The translations under genes and the position numbers were made by a program. From the NCBI RefSeq assembly GCF_025463795.1, contig NZ_JAODBE010000053.1, positions 1 to 55,645 on the forward strand: DNA of 55,645 bases, given 5' to 3'. This DNA comes from Amnibacterium sp. (lineage in GTDB: Bacteria; Actinomycetota; Actinomycetes; Actinomycetales; Microbacteriaceae). Shown piece by piece: positions 9,368-18,463 of the stretch. The notes beneath the pieces were generated by a model. The model did not search any database. It saw only the letters and a list, made by a program, of their open reading frames with translations, and was not told where the DNA came from. The stretch's first letter is position 1. Every line of letters begins with the position of its first letter.

Positions 9368-10201
9368 GTGGGACATGACAGGGTGGTCGCAATGACGACG
9401 ACTCGCGCAGTGCCCCCGAAGACCGACCAGCAGGACGAGCGGGACATCCGACGCGTGGTCCAGCTGTACGGCGACGGGTACGGCACCGGCGAGACCGGCA
9501 TGTTCGACGAGGCGTTTCACGAAGAGGCTTGGATCTTCTACACGCGCGCCGACGGGGTGCTGGGCGCCGAGCGGCTCAAGCCTCGCTCGTTCCAGGTGTG
9601 GGCGTCATTCCCCAGGGCGACGATTCGCGTGCTGAATCTCGTTCGATCCGGCGACGTCGCAAACGTCATGCTCGTCTGCGATTGCGGTTCCGAGGGCACC
9701 TGGGTCGATCTCCACAACCTCCTCAAGATCGACGGCGCGTGGAAGATCACGAACAAGACCGCGACCCACATGAGCAGGGCGGGAGACGCGACCACGTCCA
9801 CCACCACGCCGGCGAGATCCGACGAGCACGGCGAGGCGGACATCCGCCGCGTGGTCCAGCTTTACGCCGACGGGTTCGGCAGCGGCGAGACCCGCTTCTT
9901 CGAGGAGGCGTTTCACGAGCGGGCCTGGATCTTCCTCACCGAACCCGACAGCACACCACGCGCGTGGCCGCTGAACGAGGAGGCGTTCACCGAGTGGGCC
10001 GCCTACGAACGCGCGACGATCCGCGTCCTGATGATCACCCGGTCGGGCGACGTGGCGAACGTTCTGCTGGTCTGGCAGAGCGGCGAGCCCGAGAACACCT
10101 GGGTCGACCTCCACAACCTTCTCAAGATCGACGGCGTCTGGAAGATCACGAACAAGACCGCGACACACATCAGCCGGGCCGGCGAGCTCCCCGAGGCCTG
10201 A
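9368..10201 (+). CDS. Tandemly duplicated SnoaL/NTF2-like (DUF4440-type) protein
   Basis: A 277-aa protein made of two copies of one about 125-residue NTF2-like domain: residues about 20-140 and 155-275 both run DxRRVVQLYxDGxGxGETxxFxEAFHExAWIF, then RATIRVLxxxRSGDVANVxLV, then TWVDLHNLLKIDGxWKITNKTATHxSRAG. The high identity points to a recent duplication. The fold often holds small hydrophobic substrates (SnoaL-type cyclases, lumazine-binding homologues), but no catalytic set can be named. The GTG at 9368 was chosen because it sits 5 bases after a strong GGAGGAGG; the ATG at 9392 is the alternative, with no ribosome binding site of its own but overlapping the stop of a 9-codon frame. Confidence 0.8.
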   Translation: MGHDRVVAMTTTRAVPPKTDQQDERDIRRVVQLYGDGYGTGETGMFDEAFHEEAWIFYTRADGVLGAERLKPRSFQVWASFPRATIRVLNLVRSGDVANVMLVCDCGSEGTWVDLHNLLKIDGAWKITNKTATHMSRAGDATTSTTTPARSDEHGEADIRRVVQLYADGFGSGETRFFEEAFHERAWIFLTEPDSTPRAWPLNEEAFTEWAAYERATIRVLMITRSGDVANVLLVWQSGEPENTWVDLHNLLKIDGVWKITNKTATHISRAGELPEA

Positions 10202-10390
10202 AGCTGCGTCCTGCTCGAGGGTCGGTAGCCGACGGTTGGGGACTTGGTCGGTAGCCGCCACATCCGGGCGCCTCGGCCCCTCGGCCGCCTCGGCAGATAT
10301 GCCGCCGACCAGCGCATCCGCAGGCCGCGGCTCGCAGACCCGCGAGCCGGGGCTACCGGCGCGATTCCCTGGAGCGAGACTCGCTGGCGG

Positions 10391-10582
10391 TCAGGGAGCG
10401 TTCGGCCCCTTGGCGGACGCGGTAGCAACGTCCTCCTCGGTCACCTCGGCGTGGTCGCCTTTCGTGAGTTCAGCGCGGTCTTCCGGAGAGGATTCGCGGT
10501 CGCTTGACGATCCGCCTTCCTGCAGCTCGAACAGCCCGGCGTCGACGAGCAATCGGCGCTCGAACGCTGTGATGGTTCCGCC
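10391..10582 (-). other. Coding-like frame without a canonical start, after the LuxR gene
   Basis: Directly behind the LuxR-GAF gene, a 64-codon minus-strand frame is open from 10582 to the TGA at 10391-10393. It reads as a plausible acidic small protein (TAFERRLLVDAGLFELQEGG, then SPEDRAELTKGDHAEVTEED). There is no in-frame ATG or GTG near the beginning; the first usable start is a TTG at 10552 (53 codons). It may be a truncated gene or use a rare start. The rest of 10202-10390 shows no gene. Confidence 0.3.
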
Positions 10583-10590
10583 TCAAGAGC

Positions 10591-11643
10591 TCACGTCGGG
10601 GTACCGGGTGCTGTTCCTACGGCGGTGACCAGCGCGCGGCGGCTGTGGACGCCGAACTTCTCGAAGATGGCGGTGAGATGCTCCTGCACCGTGTTCGCGG
10701 AGATGTGTGCCTGGGCAGCGATCTGGCGGGTCGTGAGCCCCCGCAGCACCAGGGCTGCGACCCGCTCCTGCGCCGGCGTCAGTCCGCGCGCGGCCAACAG
10801 GACGGACACCAAGCGCTGCGCGGATGCCGATTCGATGACGACCGCGATCTGGCGGCCGCTCGGGCCGTCGATCCGCGAGGCCCGGACGGAGGCCCAGGTC
10901 CCGGCGGCAGTGCGCACCCGCACTTCGAGGCGGCCCTGGGTGGGACGGGGCTCGCCTCGGGTGTCGGCCACCTCGTCGGCCAGGAGGCGTGCCGCGACCG
11001 TGTAGATCGGAACCGGCAGCTCGAACGGAGACGGCCAGTCCTCCTCGGTCATCTCGGCAAGCCATTGCTCGGCCACGGCGTTCATGGACGCCAGATGCAA
11101 CTCGTCATCGAGAAGCACGATCCCGACGTCCATCATCATCGAACTCCTCGACAGCTGGTCGAGAACCTGTGCCCGGCGAAGTCCCTCGGCCACGTGCGGC
11201 GCGATGCGACGCAACACCGCGATCTCAGGTTCGGAAAAACCCGCGTCGGCATTCGAACGATGCAGACACATCACCCCCCAGCTGTGTGAGCGCGAGCGGA
11301 GGACGACGCGGAGTTCGTCGCCGAGACCGAGCGGGGCCATGATGTCCGTGTAGCGAACACTCGCCGTGCGATCGCCCTGCGTCGCGGCGTCCAGCGAGCC
11401 GATCGGATCCGGGCGGAGGGACAAGTCGACGAAACGGTTCACGTCCGGCGCCCCGAACTCGTTGTCCAAGAAACGCGCAGCCGCACCGCGCAACGGTTCC
11501 TCACTCACCGCCGTGGTGAACAGCAGCGTGACCGGATCGATGGAGGCGAAGAACGCGGCGTCAATCGACATGACCGACCGGAGCCGGTGCAGAACTTCCA
11601 CGCGCAGAGCAGCCGCATCCAAACCCACGTAGCAGCGCTCCAT
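10591..11643 (-). CDS. LuxR-family regulator with N-terminal GAF-like sensor domain
   Basis: A 350-aa regulator. The start is the ATG at 11643 (AGGTGG 8 bases upstream); longer readings run into the divergent oxidoreductase gene. Residues about 20-170 have a GAF-like pattern (LRSVMSIDAAFFASIDPVTLL, then VRYTDIMAPLGLGDELRVVL and WGVMCLHRS). A PAS-like segment follows (about 175-260, IVLLDDELHLASMNAVAEQW). Residues about 280-345 are a LuxR HTH (LTPAQERVAALVLRGLTTRQI, then ANTVQEHLTAIFEKFGVHSR). Genes of this layout often control a divergent oxidoreductase, here the LLM flavin enzyme starting 130 bases away. Confidence 0.85.
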   Translation of the reverse strand: MERCYVGLDAAALRVEVLHRLRSVMSIDAAFFASIDPVTLLFTTAVSEEPLRGAAARFLDNEFGAPDVNRFVDLSLRPDPIGSLDAATQGDRTASVRYTDIMAPLGLGDELRVVLRSRSHSWGVMCLHRSNADAGFSEPEIAVLRRIAPHVAEGLRRAQVLDQLSRSSMMMDVGIVLLDDELHLASMNAVAEQWLAEMTEEDWPSPFELPVPIYTVAARLLADEVADTRGEPRPTQGRLEVRVRTAAGTWASVRASRIDGPSGRQIAVVIESASAQRLVSVLLAARGLTPAQERVAALVLRGLTTRQIAAQAHISANTVQEHLTAIFEKFGVHSRRALVTAVGTAPGTPT

Positions 11644-11773
11644 CAAGAGGGCCACCTGCCGGTGCCGCACCACGCCCAGGTTGCTCACGGCGCAACGGTA
11701 GGCCTGGAGCGGCACGATCCCCACCCCAAGGTTCTGGTATTCCGCGACCCGCCCAGCAGAGCCATCGTGACGC

Positions 11774-12736
11774 ATGCCTACCTTCGGACTGCATCTCACC
11801 GATTTCTCCGCACCGGAGTTCACCGGTGGCCGGTTGCTCGACGCCGTCACCGACCTGACGACGGCTTTGGAGCAGACACCCGCTTTCACCACGCTCTGGG
11901 TCACCGACCACGTCCAGTTCCTCGGACCGGCCGGACCGTACGCCCCCATGCCGGAGGCGTACTCGCTTCTGAATGCCGTCGCCGCACGGACATCCCGGCT
12001 GCAACTCGGGGTGCTTGCTACGTCCGTGCTCTATCGACGCCCCACCCTGCTCGCCAAGCTCGTGTCCACCTTGGACGCGCTGTCGGGCGGGCGAGCGATC
12101 CTCGGAATCGGCGCGGGGCATCCCCGCACGGAAGCGGAGCATCGGGCGTACGGCTACGACTTTCCCAGCATCGCGCGACGGATGGAGATCCTCCAGGACG
12201 CGTTGGAGGTGATCCGCCCGATGATCACCAGGACCCCCGATCCGGACTCGCCGCCGAACTCTCCACGTCCGATGCGGCCAGCAGGCATCCCCGTGCTCGT
12301 CGCCGGAAGCGGGGAGCAGCGTCTGCTCCGGATCGCTGCACGGCACGCAGACATGATCAACCTCTCATTCCCCTCCGGGGACAGTCGCGACCGCATCGCG
12401 CACAAGCGCCGGGTGCTCGCCGGCCACTGCGCGACCGTCGGTCGTGACGAAGGCGAGATCGCCATCACCTATAAGGGGATGCTCGCCGTCGCGCACGAGT
12501 CCGAGCAGGCCCGCGCGGAATGGGACGAGTGGAGGACGGCGCGGGGAATGCCGGAGATGAACAGCGCTGCCGGCGTCTTCGTTGGAGACCCGGACGAGGT
12601 GGCCGACCAGCTCGCACCCTGGTTGCACCTCGGCATCGACCACTTCGTCTTCGAACTGCCTCATGCCACCCCGGAGTCGATCGCGGTGGCCGGCCGCGCA
12701 ATCGCGCATCTGACGAGCTCCGCGGCGGTGGCCTAA
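11774..12736 (+). CDS. LLM-class flavin-dependent (probably F420) oxidoreductase
   Basis: A 320-aa luciferase-like monooxygenase-superfamily protein. It shows the barrel start FGLHLTDFSAP, the conserved LWVTDHVQFLGPAG and RLQLGVLATSVLYRRPTLLAK segments, LSGGRAILGIGAGHPRTEAEH in the flavin-binding region, and IPVLVAGSGEQRLLRIAARHAD near residue 175. The length fits the F420-dependent TIGR03560-type subfamily, and an F420-reductase remnant at 6.2 kb fits an F420-making lineage. The substrate is unknown. The ATG immediately follows the promoter region shared with the LuxR-GAF gene. Confidence 0.88.
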   Translation: MPTFGLHLTDFSAPEFTGGRLLDAVTDLTTALEQTPAFTTLWVTDHVQFLGPAGPYAPMPEAYSLLNAVAARTSRLQLGVLATSVLYRRPTLLAKLVSTLDALSGGRAILGIGAGHPRTEAEHRAYGYDFPSIARRMEILQDALEVIRPMITRTPDPDSPPNSPRPMRPAGIPVLVAGSGEQRLLRIAARHADMINLSFPSGDSRDRIAHKRRVLAGHCATVGRDEGEIAITYKGMLAVAHESEQARAEWDEWRTARGMPEMNSAAGVFVGDPDEVADQLAPWLHLGIDHFVFELPHATPESIAVAGRAIAHLTSSAAVA

Positions 12737-12813
12737 CGCGGCCAGGTCCTGCTTCGCTGCACCAAGAGCCTCGTCGTCCTCCGGTATGCCCGGCCTTCAG
12801 GTTCCTTGTCATC

Positions 12814-12834
12814 AGGGGGTCGCGGGTTCGAGTC
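12814..12834 (+). other. tRNA-like T-arm fragment
   Basis: A stretch reading ggtcgcgggttcgagtc resembles the variable region, T-stem 5' half and T-loop of an actinobacterial tRNA. The 3' half of the T-stem and the acceptor stem do not follow, and no D-arm or proper anticodon loop precedes it, so it is not a tRNA gene. Confidence 0.25.
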
Positions 12835-12948
12835 GGCTGGGGTGGATGGAGGCCAGGCCATCTCGCCCTCGGCGGAGGCCTCTCCTCGGCTGCGAGTCGT
12901 CCGCGCCCGGCTCCCGCCGACCGAGCGGGTGCAGCAGAATCGGCTGCC

Positions 12949-13137
12949 GTGACGGATGCGGAACCGGAGAGTCGGCCCGCGTGGGACCTGCACGTGCTCA
13001 CGCTCGCTCTCGAAGCGATGGAGCGCGACCTCGAGGCGGCGACGGATCCTTCGGAGCACCGGGAGCTCACCGAGCAGATCCGCATGATCACCGCGCACAT
13101 CGATCGTCTGATCGGCGCTCCGCCGCTCGGCCGGTGA
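12949..13137 (+). CDS. Small helical hypothetical protein
   Basis: A 62-aa frame from a GTG at 12949. The sequence (WDLHVLTLALEAMERDLEAA, then HRELTEQIRMITAHIDRLIG) is strongly helical with heptad-like leucines and looks coding. The ribosome binding site is weak. Family and function not recognised. Confidence 0.5.
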   Translation: MTDAEPESRPAWDLHVLTLALEAMERDLEAATDPSEHRELTEQIRMITAHIDRLIGAPPLGR

Positions 13138-13260
13138 GCGCCGCCGAATCGCAGATGCTCAGGGGTTTCGGGCGTCACCGTCAGTCCCGGCGAGCAGCTC
13201 AGCGAGCGCTCGGCGTCAATCGCGCGGGTTCGCGACGCAGCAGGGTTCCGGTCGTCGCAG

Positions 13261-13539
13261 CTACTCGGTCACACCCAACGCGAGGGACGTCTCGCACGGG
13301 CCCGGGTGCCGCTGCTTGTTGCAGGTCCGGCAAAGACCCGTGAACCCGCTGGCGTGGATGATCTGCGCGGCGAGGATCCGGTCGCCCTGCTCGTGGACCT
13401 TGTCCCACAGGGCGTCGTTGTCCTCGTTCAGCTCGGCGAGCTTCGCCTCGTGCGCGCCGTCCAGCGCGAGGAGGTCGTCGGCCAGCTGACTCGTGCTCAG
13501 CGAATCGAGGTGCTCGATCAATTCGTCGCGTTCACTCAT
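13261..13539 (-). CDS. Small protein with C-terminal Cys cluster
   Basis: A 92-aa protein from the ATG at 13539, preceded by GAGAAGG. The first about 60 residues are acidic helix (ERDELIEHLDSLSTSQLADD, then AKLAELNEDNDALWDKV), probably a short coiled coil. Residues about 65-85 hold a CxxC...C cluster (LCRTCNKQRHPGPC), with a nearby His, that could bind a zinc ion. Not recognised; it stands alone. Confidence 0.6.
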   Translation of the reverse strand: MSERDELIEHLDSLSTSQLADDLLALDGAHEAKLAELNEDNDALWDKVHEQGDRILAAQIIHASGFTGLCRTCNKQRHPGPCETSLALGVTE

Positions 13540-13744
13540 GGGCTTCGCCTTCTCGAGCAAGGAACGCCGCGGCGACCGCAGCTCGGACCGGACCGGACAA
13601 CTGTCGTGCATGCGCCGCGGTTCCGCAACGCTTCCTCCCGGGCGGTCTCCTGATTCGCTCCGTCGACCGGTGCCCGCCGGCAGCCGTGGCCGATCCGACC
13701 CTTCGTGGATCCGCGCGGCGCTCGGCTCCGCAGTCGGCCAGGAG

Positions 13745-14311
13745 TCAGGGGTGCACGGCGGCCCAGACCCGCTCGGCGACGTCGTCGACCGTCCCGGATC
13801 CGTCCACGCGCCGCAGCAGCTCGATCTCCTCGTAGACGTCGAGCAGCGGCCGCGTCTGCTCGGCGTACATGCGCAGCCGCACCCGGAACGCCTCCACGGT
13901 GTCGTCCGGTCGCCCGTCGAGGAGGGCGCGGGCGGCCATCCGGCGTGCCGTGACCTCCTCGTCGGCCTCGAGGGCGATGACCGCGTCGATGGCGAGCCCG
14001 CGCTCCGCGAGCCACCTGTGGAGGAAGTCGAGCTGCGGCAGGGTGCGCGGGTAGCCGTCGAGGAGGAATCCGGGCGCGCAGTCGTCCCGGAGCAGCCGCT
14101 CGGCGACGACCCGGTTCGTGAGGTCGTCGTCGACGTACCGGCCCGACGCCATCACCGCCTGCACCTCGGCGGCCAGGTCGCCGTGCGCCGCCTTGAGCGC
14201 ACGGAACATGTCGCCCGTCGAGATGGCGGGCACCCGCAGCCCGGCCGCGAGGATCGCCGACTGGGTTCCCTTCCCCACACCGGGCGGGCCGGCGATCAGC
14301 AGCCGCGGCAC
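13745..14311 (-). CDS. adk: Adenylate kinase (short form)
   Basis: A 188-aa nucleoside monophosphate kinase (ATP + AMP to 2 ADP). It has the P-loop GPPGVGKGT at residues 8-16, the AMP-binding helix STGDMFRAL, FLLDGYPRTLPQ near 102-113, and the late Arg motif RARALLDGRPDDTVEAFRVRL. The lid is the short type, without the zinc-finger insertion. It is the last gene of the PSRP-ppsA-adk operon, 25 bases after ppsA. The context is telling: PEP synthase turns ATP into AMP and phosphate, and this kinase would return that AMP to ADP. It may be a second, locus-specific copy, since the housekeeping adk usually sits in a ribosomal-protein operon. Confidence 0.88.
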   Translation of the reverse strand: MPRLLIAGPPGVGKGTQSAILAAGLRVPAISTGDMFRALKAAHGDLAAEVQAVMASGRYVDDDLTNRVVAERLLRDDCAPGFLLDGYPRTLPQLDFLHRWLAERGLAIDAVIALEADEEVTARRMAARALLDGRPDDTVEAFRVRLRMYAEQTRPLLDVYEEIELLRRVDGSGTVDDVAERVWAAVHP

Positions 14312-14336
14312 GTCGACGTCCCCGCCCGCGGCCGCG

Positions 14337-16784
14337 CTACCTGGCCGCTCCCGCCACTTGGGCCGCGAGGGCGGTCCAGGTCTCGACGACCGTGTCGGGG
14401 TTCAGCGACATCGTGTCGATGCCCTGATCCAGCAGCCACGCGGCGAGGTCCGGATGATCGCTCGGACCCTGCCCGCAGATCCCCACGTACTTCCCCCGCC
14501 GCTTCGCCGCGGTGATCGCGAGGCTGAGCATGTGCTTCACCGCCGGGTCGCGCTCGTCGAAGCCGGCCGCCACGAGGGCCGAGTCGCGGTCGAGCCCGAG
14601 CGTCAGCTGCGTCATGTCGTTGCTGCCGATGGAGAAGCCGTCGAAGTGGTCGAGGAAGGCATCGGCCAGCACCGCGTTCGAGGGCAGCTCGCACATCATC
14701 ATCACCTGCAGGCCGTTCTCGCCCCGCCGGAGGCCGTTCGCCGCGAGGAGGTCGATGACGCCCGAGGCCTCCGTGACCGTGCGGACGAACGGGATCATGA
14801 GCTTCAGGTTGGTGAGCCCCATCACGTCCCGGACGTAGGTCATCGCCTCGCACTCCATCGCGAAGCAGTCGGCGAAGGCGGGGGAGAGGTACCGGGACGC
14901 GCCCCGGTAGCCGATCATCGGGTTCTCCTCGTGCGGCTCGTACAGCTCGCCGGCGACGAGGTTGGCGTACTCGTTCGACTTGAAGTCCGACAGGCGCACG
15001 ATCACCGGCTCCGGCGCGAAGGCCGCCGCGATCATCGCGACCCCCTCCGCGACCCGCTGCACGAAGAACTCGCGCGGGCCCGGATAGGCGGCGATCCGCT
15101 CCCGGATCTCGTCACGCACCGCGTCCGGCAGGGACCCCGGATCGGACGCCAGGTCGAGCAGCGCCTTCGGGTGGATGCCGATCTGCCGGTTGATGATGAA
15201 CTCGAGCCGGGCGAGCCCGACGCCGTTGTTCGGCAGCTGCGCGAAGGCGAACGCCTGGTCGGGCGTCCCCACGTTCATCATGATCTTGACGGGGATGTCC
15301 GGCATGTCGCCGAGCGTGGTCTCGTCGACCACGAACGGCAGCTCGCCGTCGTAGACGAAGCCGGTGTCGCCCTCGGCGCACGACACTGTCACGCGCCGGC
15401 CGTCCGCCAGGTCGTCGGTGGCGCTGCCGGTGCCGACGACCGCGGGGATGCCGAGCTCGCGGGCGATGATCGCCGCATGGCAGGTCCGGCCGCCGCGGTT
15501 GGTGACGATCGCCGAGGCCCGCTTCATGATCGGCTCCCAGTCGGGGTCGGTCATGTCCGCGACCAGGACCTCCCCGGGCACGAAGGCGCTCATCTGGTCG
15601 ACGCGCGAGAGCACCCGCACGGGGCCGGCCCCGATCTTCTGCCCGATCGCCCGTCCGTCGACGAGCAGTGTGCGCGCCGACGCCGGGCCCTCGATGCGGT
15701 ACCGCTTCGTCGAGGTGGTCGACCGCCGGCTCTGCACCGTCTCCGGTCGTGCCTGGAGGATGTAGAGGAGGCCGTCCAGCCCGTCCCTGCCCCACTCGAT
15801 GTCCATCGGCCGGCCGTAGTGCCGCTCGATCGTGGTCGCATGCTGCGCGAGTTCGGTGACCTCGGCGTCCGTGATGGAGAACAGCCCACGGTCCTTCGCC
15901 GGCACGTCGATGAACTCGGTCGTGCGGCCGACGGACCGATCCTCCGTGTAGACCATCTTGATCGCCTTGCCGCCGACCTGCCGCTTGAGGATCGCGGGGC
16001 GGTCCGCGGCCAGCGCGGGCTTGTATACGTAGAACTCGTCCGGGTTCACGGCCCCCTGCACGACCGCCTCACCCAGGCCGTAGGAGGAGGTGATGAACAC
16101 GGCGTCGGTGAAGCCGGACTCCGTGTCCATCGTGAACATCACGCCGGACGCGCCGACGTCCGAGCGCACCATCCGCTGGATGCCGGCGGACAGCGCGACG
16201 ACGTCGTGCGCGTACCCGTGGTGCACGCGGTACGCGATCGCGCGGTCGTTGTAGAGCGACGCGAAGACCTCGCGCACCGCCGTCAGCACCTGGTCGATCC
16301 CGCGCACGTTGAGGAAGGTCTCCTGCTGGCCGGCGAAGGACGCGTCGGGGAGGTCCTCCGCGGTGGCCGACGACCGGACGGCGAACGACGCCTCCTCGCG
16401 CTCGGCGGCCAGCTCCGCGTACGCCGCGCGGATGTCGGTCTCGAGGTCGGGCGGGAAGCGCTCCTCGAGGACGGCGGCCCGGATCTCCCGGCCGACGACG
16501 GCGAGGCGTTCGACGTCGTCGATGTCGAGGTCCGCGAGCAGCGCGTCGATGCGCTCGGTCAGGTCCTGCTGGCCGACGAACCGCCGGTAGGCGTCGGCGG
16601 TGGTGGCGAAGCCGTCGGGCACGCGGACGCCCAGGCCCGACAGCTGGCTGATCATCTCGCCGAGCGACGAGTTCTTGCCGCCGACCTGGTCGAGGTCGGC
16701 GAGGCCGAGGTCCCGGAACCAGCGGACGTTGGAGCCGCTCGGCGTGCGGTGCTCGGCGGTGGGAGAGGGGGCGGTGACGCTCAT
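14337..16784 (-). CDS. ppsA: Phosphoenolpyruvate synthase (pyruvate, water dikinase)
   Basis: An 815-aa enzyme catalysing pyruvate + ATP + H2O to PEP + AMP + phosphate. The order is canonical: an N-terminal ATP-grasp domain ([18 protein letters not shown] start, [20 protein letters not shown] near 145-165), the swivelling phosphohistidine domain with [21 protein letters not shown] around residue 430 (the His carries the phosphate), and a C-terminal PEP/pyruvate TIM barrel with [26 protein letters not shown] and [14 protein letters not shown]. The length is normal for PpsA. It lies between its regulator PSRP (33 bases upstream) and an adenylate kinase. The Thr-Cys-His in the phosphohistidine motif is the residue set PSRP acts on. 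Confidence 0.96.
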   Translation of the reverse strand: MSVTAPSPTAEHRTPSGSNVRWFRDLGLADLDQVGGKNSSLGEMISQLSGLGVRVPDGFATTADAYRRFVGQQDLTERIDALLADLDIDDVERLAVVGREIRAAVLEERFPPDLETDIRAAYAELAAEREEASFAVRSSATAEDLPDASFAGQQETFLNVRGIDQVLTAVREVFASLYNDRAIAYRVHHGYAHDVVALSAGIQRMVRSDVGASGVMFTMDTESGFTDAVFITSSYGLGEAVVQGAVNPDEFYVYKPALAADRPAILKRQVGGKAIKMVYTEDRSVGRTTEFIDVPAKDRGLFSITDAEVTELAQHATTIERHYGRPMDIEWGRDGLDGLLYILQARPETVQSRRSTTSTKRYRIEGPASARTLLVDGRAIGQKIGAGPVRVLSRVDQMSAFVPGEVLVADMTDPDWEPIMKRASAIVTNRGGRTCHAAIIARELGIPAVVGTGSATDDLADGRRVTVSCAEGDTGFVYDGELPFVVDETTLGDMPDIPVKIMMNVGTPDQAFAFAQLPNNGVGLARLEFIINRQIGIHPKALLDLASDPGSLPDAVRDEIRERIAAYPGPREFFVQRVAEGVAMIAAAFAPEPVIVRLSDFKSNEYANLVAGELYEPHEENPMIGYRGASRYLSPAFADCFAMECEAMTYVRDVMGLTNLKLMIPFVRTVTEASGVIDLLAANGLRRGENGLQVMMMCELPSNAVLADAFLDHFDGFSIGSNDMTQLTLGLDRDSALVAAGFDERDPAVKHMLSLAITAAKRRGKYVGICGQGPSDHPDLAAWLLDQGIDTMSLNPDTVVETWTALAAQVAGAAR

Positions 16785-16817
16785 CGGTACTGCTCCTTTG
16801 CAGTGGAAGGCGGTCGT

Positions 16818-17675
16818 TCAGGCGTGAGCGAGGTGCTGCAGGATGACGGTCGACATCTCCTCGACCGACTTGGCGGAGGAGTTGACGGTCGGGATGCCGT
16901 GGGCGCGGAAGAGGGTCTCCGCCCGGCGCAGCTCCCACGAGCACTGCTCCATGGAGGCGTAGGTCGAGTTCGGCCGGCGCTCGTTGCGGACCTGCGAGAG
17001 CCTGGCGGGCGTCGTCAGGATGCCGAAGCAGCGGTCCCGGAGGGCGCGCACCGGTTCGGGCAGGTCGGTGTCCTCGAGGTCCTCCGGCACGAGGGGGTAG
17101 TTGGCCACGAACACGCTGTGCTGCAGCGCCAGGTACATCGTCGTGGGGGTCTTCCCGCATCGCGACGGGGCGAGCAGGACGACGTCGGCCTCCGCGTAGT
17201 TGCGGAGGCTCTCGCCGTCGTCGTGCTCGATGGCGTACTCGACCGCCCGCATCCGCCGGTCGTACCGGCTCATGTCGCCGACGCCGTGGGCCCGGATCGC
17301 GAGGTGCGCGGCCTGCAGCCCGAGCAGCTCCTCGAGGTGGCCGAGGTGCGATGTGACGAGGTCGATGATCGGCGCCTTGCTGGTGGTCAGCACGCCGCGG
17401 ATGGTGTCGTCGGCGATCGTCGCGAACACGAGGGGCGTGCGAGGGCCCGCCATGGCCGCGTCGAGGGTGGCGACCGCTTTGCGGGCGTCGCCGATCGACA
17501 TGATGAACGGGATCCGCGTGCGCTCGAACCGCACGCCGGGGAACTGGACGAGCAGCGCGTTGCCCATCGCTTCGGCGCTGATGCCGGTGGACTCGGCGAC
17601 GAAGTAGACGGGGACGGGCGCATCGGCGGCCGGCGGGGCGTCGAGCGGCGCCAGCGGATCCGGGCTCGCCGTCAT
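16818..17675 (-). CDS. ppsR: PEP synthase regulatory protein (PSRP, DUF299 bifunctional kinase/pyrophosphorylase)
   Basis: A 285-aa protein of the PSRP family, which inactivates PEP synthase by ADP-dependent phosphorylation of a Thr next to the catalytic His and reactivates it by phosphate-dependent removal. Signatures: VYFVAESTGISAEAMGNALL near residues 23-42 and the P-loop-like LAPSRCGKTPTTMYLAL near 170. The first 20 residues are a Pro/Ala leader. The start is the ATG at 17675 with AGGAG 6 bases upstream; longer readings enter the neighbouring TetR gene. First gene of the PSRP-ppsA-adk operon. Confidence 0.93.
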   Translation of the reverse strand: MTASPDPLAPLDAPPAADAPVPVYFVAESTGISAEAMGNALLVQFPGVRFERTRIPFIMSIGDARKAVATLDAAMAGPRTPLVFATIADDTIRGVLTTSKAPIIDLVTSHLGHLEELLGLQAAHLAIRAHGVGDMSRYDRRMRAVEYAIEHDDGESLRNYAEADVVLLAPSRCGKTPTTMYLALQHSVFVANYPLVPEDLEDTDLPEPVRALRDRCFGILTTPARLSQVRNERRPNSTYASMEQCSWELRRAETLFRAHGIPTVNSSAKSVEEMSTVILQHLAHA

Positions 17676-17773
17676 GGCTGCTCCTGACGCATCATCGACG
17701 TCCGTGCCGCCGGGGCGCCCTGGTGGCGCGCCGAGCCTACTGCGCATCCTCAGGCCGTGGGTGCCGGTTGGAG

Positions 17774-18385
17774 TCAGGGCCGACGGTCGGACGCGAGCCG
17801 GAGCGCCTCCCCGTGCGCGCGCACGAACGCGCCCACCGTCGAGTGGACGTGCGCCCGGATCGCGGCCTCGTCGAGCGCTGCTCCCGCGAGTAGTGCGCGG
17901 TCCTGCAGCGGCCCGATGACGGCGTAGGCGAACTGGTCCGCCGCTGCCGCAGCGTCCGTCACACCGAGCCGGGCGAACGCCTCGGTGAGCAGCCGCAGCG
18001 TCGCCGCCGGCCCTCGCTCGAAGTAGGTCCTCGCGATGTCGGGGTGCCGCGTGGACTCGCCGATGGCCAGCCGCCGGAGGCCCACCACCTCCGGGCGCAG
18101 CACGCCGCCCGCGAGCGCCATCGCCGCCTCGATCAGTCGCTCCTCGACCGGTCCGTCCGCGTCGAGGGGCTGCACGGCCCGCGCGAGGATCACGGCGGAC
18201 TCCTGCGTCACGGACTCGACGAGGGCGGTCAGCAGCGCCGGTTTGTCGGCGAAGTTGCTGTACACCGTCGCCTTCGAGACGCCAGCACCCGCTGCGATCC
18301 GATCGACGGACGTCGCGTCGAAGCCCTCGTCGAGGAAGAGGGTGCGTGCGCTCTCGAGCACCGCCGCCGCCTTGCGCCTCCGCAT
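17774..18385 (-). CDS. TetR-family transcriptional regulator
   Basis: A 203-aa TetR repressor. The N-terminal HTH covers about residues 8-52 (ARTLFLDEGFDATSVDRIAA, then GVSKATVYSNFADKPALL); the rest is a helical ligand domain of the AefR-like C-terminal type. It is divergent from the DUF998 membrane protein gene, and the 78-base gap between them contains an AACCGGTT-centred palindrome, so it probably represses that gene and itself. Confidence 0.9.
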   Translation of the reverse strand: MRRRKAAAVLESARTLFLDEGFDATSVDRIAAGAGVSKATVYSNFADKPALLTALVESVTQESAVILARAVQPLDADGPVEERLIEAAMALAGGVLRPEVVGLRRLAIGESTRHPDIARTYFERGPAATLRLLTEAFARLGVTDAAAAADQFAYAVIGPLQDRALLAGAALDEAAIRAHVHSTVGAFVRAHGEALRLASDRRP

Positions 18386-18426
18386 GCCGCCTCCTTGACA
18401 GTGAGCGCTCGTCCTGCGCTACGGTC

Positions 18427-18450
18427 AAACTGTACCAACCGGTTCGGTTT
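18427..18450. promoter_or_regulatory. Probable TetR operator
   Basis: An imperfect dyad with outer AAAC/GTTT and a perfect AACCGGTT centre (18437-18444), in the TetR/DUF998 divergent promoter region and 13 bases before the DUF998 ATG. A TTGACA lies nearby at 18396-18401. Confidence 0.45.
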
Positions 18451-18463
18451 GAAAGGAACGATC

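Noticed and set aside
12814-12834. A full tRNA gene
   Set aside because: No acceptor stem, D-arm or valid anticodon arm can be formed around the T-arm-like bases.
14118-17687. A 1189-residue plus-strand reading across ppsA and PSRP
   Set aside because: It is the mirror frame of two well-supported minus-strand genes, with His/Asp/Val-rich shadow composition.
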